Origin: Vreelandella lionensis
GTDB taxonomy: Bacteria > Pseudomonadota > Gammaproteobacteria > Pseudomonadales > Halomonadaceae
Assembly (NCBI RefSeq): GCF_002087295.1
Contig: NZ_MWVI01000089.1
Location: 52,585-116,584, forward strand
Direction of reading: 5' to 3'
Length of the DNA stretch: 64,000 nucleotides
In this document: piece after piece, positions 30,129 through 39,262 of the stretch
Position numbering within the stretch: position 1 is the first letter of the stretch
Layout of the letters: every line of letters starts with the position of its first letter
Program-made: the position numbers and the translations under genes
The notes under the pieces: model-generated
The model's database searches: none
Told to the model about the DNA's origin: nothing
What the model saw: the letters and a program-made list of their open reading frames with translations, nothing else

Positions 30129-31277
30129 ATGCTGACACTTGTAAAAAACGCCCAGCTCTTTGCCCCTGAACCTCGCGGGTTGTGCCACCTGCTGATTGCC
30201 GACCAGCGCATTGCGGCGGTGCTGGATGCCAGCGAGACGTACCAGTTGGGTACGCTTATCAAACACACCGTAGACCTGGAAGGCCGACGCGTGATTCCCG
30301 GCCTGGTCGACCCGTTGGTGCACTACATTGGCGGCGGCGGTGAAGGCGGCTTTGGCAACCGCACCGCCGAACTCAGCCTAGACGATGCCTGCGCTTCGGG
30401 TGTGACCACGCTGATTGGTGCACTGGGCACTGATGCCCTCACCCGCACCCCCGCCAACCTGATTGGCAAGGCACGGGAGCTAGCCGCAGGCGGGCTAAGC
30501 ACCTATGCCTACACTGGCTCTTATCAGCTACCGCCGGTGACGCTGACCGGTTCGGTGGCCAGCGACATTCTCTATATTCCGGAATTTCTCGGCGTGGGCG
30601 AAGTGGCGATTAGCGACCATCGCGGCTCCCAGCCCACTACCCAAGAGCTTACTCGGCTAGCCTCCGACGCCCGCACCGCCGGGCTACTGGCGGGCAAATC
30701 AGGCATCGTGTTCATTCACACTGGCGACGCCGACTCCCACCTGGAGCCGCTGCGCCAGGTCGCCAAAAACAGCGCCATCCCGCTGGCCCAGTTCTACCCT
30801 ACCCATATCAACCGTACCGCTGCGCTGTTCGAAGATGGCCTGCGCTTTGCCCGTGAAGGTGGGCGCATCGATTTCACCACCAGCACCACGCCGGAGCTGC
30901 TGGCTGGTGGCGAAGTACCCGCCTCTGAAGCAGTAGCGCGGGCGCTGAAAGCGCGGATCGAGCCGAGCCAGCTCAGCCTCTCATCAGATGCCAACGCTTC
31001 GCTGCCAGAATTTGATGACCAGCATCGGTTTATCGGCCTAAAACCCGGTAAACTCAGCAGCCTGTTCGAGGTGCTAGGTGAGTGTATCCATGAGCACCAG
31101 ATCAGCATGGAGCACGCGCTGCATTGCGCCTCCACCACCGCCGCCAATGCCTTAAAGCTGCCACAAAAAGGCCGCCTTACGACCGGTTCGGATGCGGATT
31201 TTATCGTGCTAAGCGAAGAACGCTGGGCCATTGATCATGTCTGGGCGCTGGGTAAACCGATTTTCAGCGCAGGCTAA
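30129..31277 (+). CDS. IadA-like amidohydrolase (isoaspartyl dipeptidase family) with altered metal site
   Basis: A 382-residue amidohydrolase matching isoaspartyl dipeptidase along its length, including HYIGGGGEGG, the AISDHRGS segment, PTHINR and LSSDANAS. E. coli IadA binds two zinc ions with an HxH pair and a carboxylated Lys162. Here the first His of HxH is Leu63 (PLVH) and the bridging lysine position is Glu158 (VGEVAISDH), while the two later His and the Asp are kept. Metal content and activity may therefore differ from IadA. It is last in the astE-ABC transporter run, after a hairpin, suggesting a role in amino acid or peptide salvage. Confidence 0.8.
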   Translation: MLTLVKNAQLFAPEPRGLCHLLIADQRIAAVLDASETYQLGTLIKHTVDLEGRRVIPGLVDPLVHYIGGGGEGGFGNRTAELSLDDACASGVTTLIGALGTDALTRTPANLIGKARELAAGGLSTYAYTGSYQLPPVTLTGSVASDILYIPEFLGVGEVAISDHRGSQPTTQELTRLASDARTAGLLAGKSGIVFIHTGDADSHLEPLRQVAKNSAIPLAQFYPTHINRTAALFEDGLRFAREGGRIDFTTSTTPELLAGGEVPASEAVARALKARIEPSQLSLSSDANASLPEFDDQHRFIGLKPGKLSSLFEVLGECIHEHQISMEHALHCASTTAANALKLPQKGRLTTGSDADFIVLSEERWAIDHVWALGKPIFSAG

Positions 31278-31352
31278 TCCCCCATCCTCCCAGCGAACTT
31301 GCTTAGCCAAACCGGGTCTTTACTATCACTGAACCACATACAAGGAGGTAGC

Positions 31353-32177
31353 ATGGCTGAATCGACGGCGGCTCACGCAACGCCACAGGCAAGCACCGCA
31401 GAAGTGTTCCGCCCCTCTTCCCACTGGACCGCCTGGGGACAGTGGCTGGCGCTGTTTACCATGACAGTGGACCACCTGACCCGCTACGTGCTGCCGGGGG
31501 ATTGGGATTTAGGTTGGGCAGGCTCTTCGATTGGACGCATTGCGTTTCCGCTATTTGCCGCCATGGTGGCGTGGCATGGCTTGTTTAATACGCGTAATCC
31601 GCTGCGCTACTCGCGGCGGATTTTGATTATCGGACTCGCCGCACAGTTGCCCTATATGCTGATGCCCCGTGCCTCTGATGCGTTTATCTTAAACGTCTGC
31701 TTCACCTTGGCCAGCGGCTTGGCACTGGGTGCTTTGGTGCGCCAGGGCTGGCAGCACTACCAGCAACAAACCTTAGGTTTGGGCTGGCTGATGCTGGGAG
31801 CCGCGGTGGGTGTGACCGTGTGGTACCTGCTTGGCTTCTGGGTGGAGTATGGCCATAACGGCCTGCTGCTGATCCCGCTGTTTATGTTTGCCATGCAGGC
31901 GCTCAGCGAAACTCGTAACGTGCTGAAATCTCGCCTCTGGGCGGGGCTGGCGGCGTTTCCCGTGCTGTGGATTGCCGGGCAAATGAACGCTTCTGATATG
32001 GCTAAATCATTTACCGTCGCCACCTGCGTCATTGTGCTAATGCTGGCCGCCGGTGCCGCTCAGCGCGTGCCCCCCGTGGCGCTTGAGATGCCGCGCCGCC
32101 TATGGCTTGCCTGGTACCCGGGGCACTTTGCGTTGATCGCCCTGTGGTTACTGCTTAGCGGTCAACTGGCAGGTTAG
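31353..32177 (+). CDS. TraX family membrane protein
   Basis: About 274 residues with eight to ten hydrophobic segments. The N-terminal TMTVDHLTRYVLP motif, the GRIAFPLFAAMVAWHG segment and a later NGLLLIPLF match the TraX family, whose founder is needed for acetylation of F pilin but which is widespread on chromosomes with unknown function. The ATG at 31353 follows AAGGAGG. Its 3' end overlaps the convergent diguanylate cyclase gene by about 23 bases. There is no conjugation gene nearby. Confidence 0.88.
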   Translation: MAESTAAHATPQASTAEVFRPSSHWTAWGQWLALFTMTVDHLTRYVLPGDWDLGWAGSSIGRIAFPLFAAMVAWHGLFNTRNPLRYSRRILIIGLAAQLPYMLMPRASDAFILNVCFTLASGLALGALVRQGWQHYQQQTLGLGWLMLGAAVGVTVWYLLGFWVEYGHNGLLLIPLFMFAMQALSETRNVLKSRLWAGLAAFPVLWIAGQMNASDMAKSFTVATCVIVLMLAAGAAQRVPPVALEMPRRLWLAWYPGHFALIALWLLLSGQLAG

Positions 32178-33780
32178 GCGCCTGCTCAGCGACCCGTTTA
32201 TTCACTTCATCGCGCATCCAGGGCTGGTAGCGGCGCAGCCGCGCCCGGCCCTCGGTTTTGGCCTGATACATCGCCATATCTGCCTGTTTTAGCACATCGG
32301 TATGGTCAAAGGCTGCCGCGTCAAAACAGGTGTAGCCCATACTGGGCGTTACTTCTACCCAGCGGCTCTCTAAGCGGTATTCACCTGCCAGCGCCTGCTG
32401 CACTGTTTCCATATAGCGGGCGGCCGCTGCGTTTAACGCCTCACTCTCCGTCACATCAAACAGTGCGAGCAGCACAAATTCATCGCCGCTCAGACGGGCG
32501 GCCATATCATCGTTTTGCAGACACGACTCCAATCGGCGCGCTACCTGTACTAATAAGTCATCCCCTGCTGCGTGGCCCAGGGTGTCGTTAATCAGCTTAA
32601 AGCGGTCCATATCCATAAACATCACCAAGCCACCGCGCTGGTCGTTGTCCTGCTCGTTACATAGCGCCTCTAATCGCTCGATAAACAGCCTGCGGTTGGG
32701 TAAATCGGTCAATGCATCGTAATAAGCTTGGCGGTAAATAATCGCCTCGCTGCGCTTTCGCTCGGTGAAGTCTTCAATAATCGCCACACCGCCCACCATC
32801 TGGTTGCTGGCGCTATGCACCCCATTGAAGAACGCCCGCAAGGGCGTGCCCACACTGGATTTGGGCAGTTGATAAGTGCCTTCGTAGTAGCCCGTGCCTT
32901 TCTCCAGCGCATCCCTCACCGCCTGGGCAACCCCTCGGTCGGCGGAACGGTCCAGCATGCGGTAGCCGAGTAACTTCGAGCGCTCCACGCTCAGGATATC
33001 CAGCAGTTTGCTATTGCAGTCGGTAATCTGCCCCTGCTCATCAAAGTGCAGTACGCCTAGCGGCGAGTGCTGAAAAATAGAGCGATAGCGGTTTTCGCTT
33101 TCGCGCAGTTGCGCCTCCCGGGCGGCCATGTTCACTCGCAGGGCAATATTGTCGTGAATAGTACGGCTAAAGCGGCGGCTAGTGGCGATGATCAAACCCA
33201 AAAAAAGCACCAGCATCAGGCCGATTAAAATAGAAAGCGGCGAGCCCTGAAACAGAAACTGAGCTTAAGCGGCAGCAAAATGGGAAGCACAAAGCCAATG
33301 GCGATCCACCACACGGAAGAGAGCGTGGTCACGCCCCCTGCCGCAATCCCGGCCAGCACAATCGAGAGCGCGGCAATTTGGGCGGGGTGATTGTGGCTAA
33401 ACAGCAGCACGCCGGAGGCGCCCCACACGCAGCCAGAAGCAATCGCCCCCACAGCAAACCAACGCAGCCAGCGCTGGCGCTGCTGGCTGTAGAGCAGGCA
33501 GGCGCTTAAACCGCTGGGCCAGCAGTAACCTCAACCCTGAAATCACCACCAGCACCGTAAACCAACCCAGCAGTAGCGTCGCATCCACCACTGGCCACAG
33601 GGCCGCCCCCAACAGCCCGCCCGCCAGTACGCTGCTCAGCACCGGCTGCCATAGGTTGTCGCAACGTAGGCGCACTTTTTCGCCACGCAAACGCTGCATG
33701 GTTATATGGTGGTCACGTTGATAGCCACTACGCAGCCCGGAGGCCATCGCCGTGGCGGCGAGGGGTGTGGGGGGCGACAT
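32155..33780 (-). CDS. Membrane-anchored PAS-GGDEF diguanylate cyclase, frameshifted
   Basis: About 540 residues. A hydrophobic N-terminal part with several membrane segments (split by one-base indels near 33520 and 33255) leads to a PAS domain (ENRYRSIFQHSPLGVLHFDE) and a GGDEF domain (DALTDLPNRRLFIERL; MDRFKLINDTLGHAAGD). The active-site loop is RLSGDEF, a functional-type variant of GGDEF. It should make cyclic di-GMP at the inner membrane in response to an unknown signal. There is no EAL domain. The start at 33780 follows GGGAG. Confidence 0.88.
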
Positions 33781-33893
33781 ACAAACTCCCTGTTCTTCAG
33801 TCGGCTTAACGCCAATCTTATTGGTTAGGCTTTTTTTAATACATCTGTTTTAGCACGTTTAAGTCACAAAAGTAGTGACCATCAGAAATTAAA

Positions 33894-33915
33894 AAGCCGC
33901 CTTTTCAGGCGGCTT
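33894..33915 (-). terminator. Terminator of the purEK operon
   Basis: An 8-bp stem AAGCCGCC (33894-33901) with GGCGGCTT (33908-33915); on the minus strand it is followed by a T-run. It lies immediately past the purK stop. Confidence 0.9.
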
Positions 33916-33921
33916 CGTTGT

Positions 33922-35078
33922 TCATAACGTAGATTCAAAACTCCACTCAACGGGGGGCGCATCGGGTATCAACGCCTGACAAGCACGCACTTTTTCAAGC
34001 AGCTCGGCGTGACTCGACGCCACGACGTTAACGTGAGCCAGCTTACGCCCTGGGCGCTCGGCTTTGTCGTAGCGATGCAAGTGGGTGTCGGCAATGGCTA
34101 GCAGCGCGGCGTTATCACCTTCCAGGCCAATCACATTCACCATGCAGGTAGGTGCAACGGGATTCGTCGCGCCTAACGGCAAGCCTTGAATAGCCCGCAG
34201 ATGGTTCTCGAACTGGCTGGTCACTGCGCCGTCCATCGTCCAGTGGCCGGAGTTATGCACCCGCGGGGCCATTTCGTTGGCCAGCAGGCTGCCGTCGCGG
34301 GTTTGGAACAGCTCCAGCGCCAACACGCCCACGTAATCCAGCTCGTCCAGCAACACACGAATGTAGTTATCGGCGGCTTGTTGAACGCTGGCGTCCAAAT
34401 CCGGTAGCGGAGCCCCGCGGAGTAGCGCAGAATGCCACCCACGTGCTGGTTTTCCGCCATGGGGTAGAACACCACGTCCCCATCGCGGCCGCGTACGGCA
34501 ATCATCGAGACTTCGCGTACAAAATCGACAAACGCCTCAACGATCAGCTGCGAATGGCCAATGGCATCCCACGCCTCTTGCGCCTGCTCCGGCGCTTTCA
34601 GTACCGCCTGGCCCTTGCCGTCATAGCCTTCGGTAACCGATTTTGCTACCACTGGGCAGCCTAGTTCGGCGGCAGCGGCAGCGAGCTGTTCGGCGCTTTC
34701 CACCACGCGGTAGGCTGGTGTCGGAATGCTCAGGCGGTCAAACAGCGCCTTCTCTTCTACCCGATTCTGGCACACCGCAATAGCGCGGCTGCCGGGGTAA
34801 ACCGGCTTATGCTGCTCAATCTGCTTTACCAGCTCAACGGGGAGGTGCTCGAATTCGTAGGTCACTACATCGACCTTATCGAGAAACGCCGCCAAATGCT
34901 GGTTATCCGGGTCGACAATCACCTCGCCAATACCCGCGCTGGGATTACCAGTGGTATCTAAAAACGTAAACGTGTTGCCCAGCGGATAACCTGCCAGCGC
35001 CAGCATACGCCCGAGCTGGCCTGCACCGAGGACGCCAATGTTTTTTGCAATCATATGTTTTGCACTCTGTGCGCTCAT
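33922..35078 (-). CDS. purK: 5-(carboxyamino)imidazole ribonucleotide synthase, one frameshift
   Basis: ATP-grasp enzyme of purine synthesis that carboxylates AIR on nitrogen. The N-terminus NIGVLGAGQLGRMLALAGYP, the VVAKSVTEGYDGKGQ ATP loop and the C-terminal LANEMAPRVHNSGHWTMDGA are clear. One base is missing or extra near 34415, breaking the frame between GLRYR and DLDASVQQAADNYIRV. Full length is about 385 residues. It lies 9 bases after purE, so the pair is translated from one operon ending in the terminator at 33894-33915. Confidence 0.95.
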
Positions 35079-35087
35079 GATGGCTAC

Positions 35088-35606
35088 CTATTGGGCCGAG
35101 GAGTCTACGTCAGGGCGCGGGTCGGGGTTATCCAACACCAACTGGGTCTGCTCGGCGCGGAACGCCTCAACAGCTTCGCGCACGGTGCTGTCCTGAAGGC
35201 CCACAATTTGTGCGGCCAGCAGGCCTGCGTTGGTGGCACCGGCTTTGCCAATAGCCAGGGTGCCTACCGCAATGCCACCCGGCATTTGGGCAATAGAAGG
35301 CAGTGAATCCAAGCCCTTCAGCGCTTTAGACTCCACCGGCACACCCAGCACCGGCAGCGCCGTTGGTGACGCGACCATCCCCGGCAAATGAGCGGCACCG
35401 CCTGCGCCTGCCACAATCACCTGCAGGCCACGCTCAGCGGCACTTTTTGCATATTCGAACAGCAGGTCGGGTGTGCGATGCGCCGATACCACACGGGTTT
35501 CGTAGGGAACGCCCAACCGCTCTAACATCGCCACCGCGTGCTCCATGACCGGCCAATCAGACTTCGACCCCATGATCACGCCCACCTTGGGTGCGCTGTT
35601 CGACAT
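35088..35606 (-). CDS. purE: N5-carboxyaminoimidazole ribonucleotide mutase
   Basis: A 172-residue class I PurE, converting N5-CAIR to CAIR in purine synthesis. The motifs [22 protein letters not shown] (catalytic His) and [14 protein letters not shown] are intact. The start at 35606 ([10 protein letters not shown]) follows GAGGAG. It is the first gene of purEK. Confidence 0.97.
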   Translation of the reverse strand: MSNSAPKVGVIMGSKSDWPVMEHAVAMLERLGVPYETRVVSAHRTPDLLFEYAKSAAERGLQVIVAGAGGAAHLPGMVASPTALPVLGVPVESKALKGLDSLPSIAQMPGGIAVGTLAIGKAGATNAGLLAAQIVGLQDSTVREAVEAFRAEQTQLVLDNPDPRPDVDSSAQ

Positions 35607-35823
35607 GCAAAACTCCTCGGCCAACGGCCTATTTAAGCTAGAAAGCAGTCCATAAGCCGCGCACAGTGCGCAGCTCACTCAGAAATAGGAAGGCGCATAG
35701 TTTACCAGAGCCACGGGCATTTGCGGGTGTTACTCGCTGCGTGAAATTTTCATCAAATTAGGCATTGAAAACCGCGTGAGTTGGCGGCATTGTGTATTTG
35801 TCATTTCCGACTGATGGAGTCAC

Positions 35824-36096
35824 ATGAGTACGGCATACTCAACTGCTCACGCAGAATCATTAGATCCTCCGCGAAGCAGCCCTGACCTCGATGTCAGGGA
35901 ATTAGAAAAACGTACGCGCCTCATGCGTATTATTACCCGCCTGATCGCCGTATCAGATCTGGGAAGCCGCGAAATAGCCCGCCAGGCTGGCTTACCCGTT
36001 CAAAAGATCAGCGACCTGCTCGCCGGAAGGCTAGAGCATCTGGACATCAACGAGCTTAATGTCCTGCGTCGCACGTTAGAGCTGGAGGCGCCATAG
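35824..36096 (+). CDS. Small XRE/HigA-like helix-turn-helix protein
   Basis: A 90-residue protein with a helix-turn-helix of the type found in HigA-like antitoxins and small regulators (SREIARQAGLPVQKISDLLAGR, residues about 49-70, followed by a LNVLRRTLEL helix). It is preceded by a weak GGAG and is divergent from purE. No toxin gene lies on either side, so it is either a lone regulator or an orphan antitoxin. Confidence 0.8.
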   Translation: MSTAYSTAHAESLDPPRSSPDLDVRELEKRTRLMRIITRLIAVSDLGSREIARQAGLPVQKISDLLAGRLEHLDINELNVLRRTLELEAP

Positions 36097-36150
36097 CAGC
36101 CACGCCACCTCCCCGCTAACTCTCACCGCTTGAGTATTTCCCCGCCCCGG

Positions 36151-37356
36151 TTACTGGGGCGGAATCATTACGCCGCCTAACGCCACCACGATGACCACCA
36201 GCCATGCAGGCAGTTTCCACACGGTGAGCAGCAAAAAGCCCGTCAACGCCAGCACGAACTCGTAAGGCCCAAGAATGGCACTGGTCCACACCGGCTGATA
36301 AAGCGCCGCGCCTAAAATACCCACCACCGCCGCATTGGCACCGCGCATCAGCGCTTGTGCACTGCTCCACTGGCGGAACTGATTCCAAAACGGCAGCACG
36401 CCGACCAGTAGCAAAAACCCCGGCACAAAAATCGCCAGCAGCGCCAAAAGCGCGCCAATCACGCTGGGTATCCCTGGCAGCAGCGCCCCTAAATATGCAG
36501 CAAACGTAAACAGCGGCCCCGGCACCGCTTGTGCCGCGCCGTAACCCGCTAAGAATTCATCTGCCGTGACCCAACCCGATTGCACTACTTCCGCTTCTAG
36601 CAGCGGCAGCACCACATGGCCACCGCCAAACACCAGCGCGCCTGAACGGTAGAACGCATCGACGACGTTCAACCAACCGGCACTCGCCGCTAACAGCGGT
36701 AAGAGCACCAACAAAGCGGCGAATAAACCTAATGCTAGCGTGCCCGCTCGGCGTGTCACCGGGAAGTGCAGCGATTCGCTAGATGATGCTGCAGCGCTTT
36801 GGCGACAAAGCAGCAGCCCCGCCACGCCGCCCAGCACAATCGCCGCCACCTGCCCCAACGGCCCGCTGACCAGCACCACCGCCAACACTGCTGCCAGGGC
36901 AATGCCCGTGCGGGTTTTATCCGGGCAGAGGTTGCGCGCCATGCCCCACACCGCGTGGGCCACAATGGCCACCGCCACCACTTTTAAGCCGTGAATGATG
37001 CCGCTGGCCACCGGGCCATCCAGCACCGCCGCGCCCAATGCAAACAGCACCAGCACGATGGCAGAGGGTAGCGTAAACGCCAGCCACGCCATTGCCGCCC
37101 CCCAGGGGCCAGCGCGCATCAAACCCAAGGCAAAGCCTACCTGGCTACTGGCTGGCCCCGGCAAGAACTGGCACAGCGCGACCAAATCCGCGTAGGCCTG
37201 CTCGCTGAGCCACTGGCGGCGTTCGACAAACGCCGTGCGAAAGTAGCCCAGGTGCGCCACCGGACCGCCAAAGGAGGTCAGCCCCAGCGCTAAAAATGCC
37301 CAAAACACCTCGCTGGCTCGTCCTCGTATCTTATTCTCTACCGCCATCGTGCCCAC
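36151..37356 (-). CDS. chrA: Chromate efflux transporter ChrA family
   Basis: A 401-residue bidomain CHR transporter. The N-terminal half has FGGPVAHLGYFRTAFVERR and LCQFLPGPASSQVGF; the C-terminal half repeats the layout as FGGGHVVLPLLE and GYGAAQAVPGPLFTFA. It exports chromate, or acts on related anions, at the inner membrane. Two starts, 37356 and an ATG three codons in, are possible. It follows ilvD on the same strand across a terminator, so it has its own promoter. Confidence 0.92.
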   Translation of the reverse strand: MGTMAVENKIRGRASEVFWAFLALGLTSFGGPVAHLGYFRTAFVERRQWLSEQAYADLVALCQFLPGPASSQVGFALGLMRAGPWGAAMAWLAFTLPSAIVLVLFALGAAVLDGPVASGIIHGLKVVAVAIVAHAVWGMARNLCPDKTRTGIALAAVLAVVLVSGPLGQVAAIVLGGVAGLLLCRQSAAASSSESLHFPVTRRAGTLALGLFAALLVLLPLLAASAGWLNVVDAFYRSGALVFGGGHVVLPLLEAEVVQSGWVTADEFLAGYGAAQAVPGPLFTFAAYLGALLPGIPSVIGALLALLAIFVPGFLLLVGVLPFWNQFRQWSSAQALMRGANAAVVGILGAALYQPVWTSAILGPYEFVLALTGFLLLTVWKLPAWLVVIVVALGGVMIPPQ

Positions 37357-37371
37357 CGTTTACTCATTAAA

Positions 37372-37404
37372 AAGCGCAAGGCGTTAAGGGTACGCCTTGC
37401 GCTT
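37372..37404 (-). terminator. Terminator of ilvD
   Basis: Perfect 13-bp stem AAGCGCAAGGCGT (37372-37384) with ACGCCTTGCGCTT (37392-37404), with a T-run on the minus-strand exit. Confidence 0.9.
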
Positions 37405-37448
37405 GACGACTTAGTGACAGCCTAACCGTGCCGGTGACTCTTCACAGG

Positions 37449-39129
37449 TTATTCTTGGTCGGTCACCGCACCGGTACTGGCCGAGCTGACCAATTTGGCA
37501 TACTTCGCCAACACGCCTTTACGATAGCGCGGCTCAGGCTGTTGCCAAGCCGCACGGCGGCGCATCATCTCTTCATCGCTGATATGCACATCAATGGTAT
37601 CGGCTTCGGCATCAATGGTGATGGGGTCGCCATCTTCAACCAGCGCCAGCGGGCCGCCGTCGAAGGCTTCCGGCGACACATGCCCCACCACGAACCCGTG
37701 GCTGCCGCCGGAGAAGCGGCCATCGGTAATCAGCGCCACATCGTTGCCCAAGCCACGGCCCATAATGGCCGAGGTAGGCGTGAGCATTTCGCGCATGCCG
37801 GGGCCGCCTTTTGGGCCTTCGTAGCGAATCACCACCACATCGCCCGCCACTACGGTACCATCGTTGATGCGTGCCTGGGCTTCCTCTTCCGAGCCAAACA
37901 CCCGCGCCGAGCCGCTAAAGCGCGTGCCCTCTTTACCGGTGATTTTCGCCACCGCCCCTTCCGGCGCTAAGTTGCCAAACAGAATACGCAGGTGGCTTTC
38001 GGCTTTGATCGGGTTACCCAGCGGCGCGATGATTTGCTGATCCATCGGGTACGGCTCGACGTTAGCGAGGTTTTCCGCCAGCGTTTTACCGGTCACGGTT
38101 AAGCAGTTGCCGTTAAGCAGCCCAGCATCCAGCAGGATTCTCATCAGCGGCTGAATGCCGCCAATCGCCACCAGCTCGCTCATCATGTAGTGGCCGCTGG
38201 GGCGCAGGTCGGCCAGCACCGGCACGCGCTTACCGATCTCGGTGAAGTCTGCCAGGGTCAGCTCGACACCGATGGTGCGCGCCATGCCAATCAGGTGCAG
38301 CACCGCATTGGTGGAGCCACCCAGGGCAATCACCACGGTCACGGCGTTCTCGAACGCCTCGCGGGTCATGATATCGGAGGGCTTGATGTCTTGCGCCAGC
38401 AGCGCCAGCACGGCTTCGCCAGCGGCTTTGCAGTCATCGCGTTTCTCTTGGGAGATGGCATTCTGCGCCGAGCTTCCCGGCAGGCTCATACCCAGTGCTT
38501 CAATGGCCGAAGCCATGGTGTTGGCGGTGTACATGCCCCCACAGGAGCCAGGGCCAGGAATGGCGGTCTCTTCGATGTTTTTCAGCTCGATCAGGTCGAT
38601 GTCGCCACGGGAGTGGGCGCCCATCGCTTCGAACACCGAGACAATATCGGTGTGGCCCTTGCCGGGCATGATGGTGCCGCCGTAAACGAACACGCTGGGG
38701 CAAGCCGTGCCAGCCCCATCACGCAGCCCGGCATGTTCTTATCGCAGCCGCCAATCGCCACCAAGCCATCAAAGCCTTCGCAGCCCGCCACGGTTTCGAT
38801 GGAGTCGGCAATCACTTCCCGCGAGACCAGCGAGTACTTCATTCCTTCGGTGCCGTTGGCAATGCCATCAGAAATGGTAATGGTATTGAACACCACGCCT
38901 TTGCCTCCGGCGGCATCGCCCCATCCCGGGCAAGCTCCGCCAGCTCACCAATATGGCTATTACACGGCGTCACCATACTCCAGGTAGACGCGATACCTAC
39001 CTGAGGCTTTTGAAAATCGTCATCGTTGAAGCCCACGGCGCGCAGCATGGCGCGGCTAGCCGCTTTACCGGGGCCATCCACCACCGGGGCAGAGTGGCGG
39101 CGGGTATTATTTTTTGTCGGCTCGGTCAT
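37449..39129 (-). CDS. ilvD: Dihydroxy-acid dehydratase, two frameshifts
   Basis: An iron-sulfur dehydratase of valine and isoleucine synthesis, about 560 residues, of the shorter IlvD subgroup. The start at 39129 ([20 protein letters not shown]) follows GGAG. Key parts: [13 protein letters not shown] and [16 protein letters not shown] (cluster cysteines) and [16 protein letters not shown] near the end. One-base indels near 38905 and 38700 break the frame into three pieces that together cover the whole enzyme. A broken essential biosynthetic gene again points to sequence error. Confidence 0.93.
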
Positions 39130-39213
39130 CACGGACTCCTCTCCATTCATGGCAAAGGCCACAGCTTGGCGATATATCTTACATCCCGCAAGGTACTTAA
39201 CCTATGGAACCAT

Positions 39214-39237
39214 AGCGTCACCGCTACCCGTGACGCT
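39214..39237. other. Inverted repeat upstream of recC
   Basis: AGCGTCAC (39214-39221) with GTGACGCT (39230-39237) forms an 8-bp inverted repeat 26 bases before the recC start and upstream of the divergent ilvD. It could be an operator or a 5' leader hairpin. Confidence 0.35.
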
Positions 39238-39262
39238 GATTGCCGTGAAGGAACGCCGCCGT

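Noticed and set aside
38190..38987. Open frame of 265 codons on the plus strand
   Set aside because: Antisense shadow of ilvD in GC-rich DNA.
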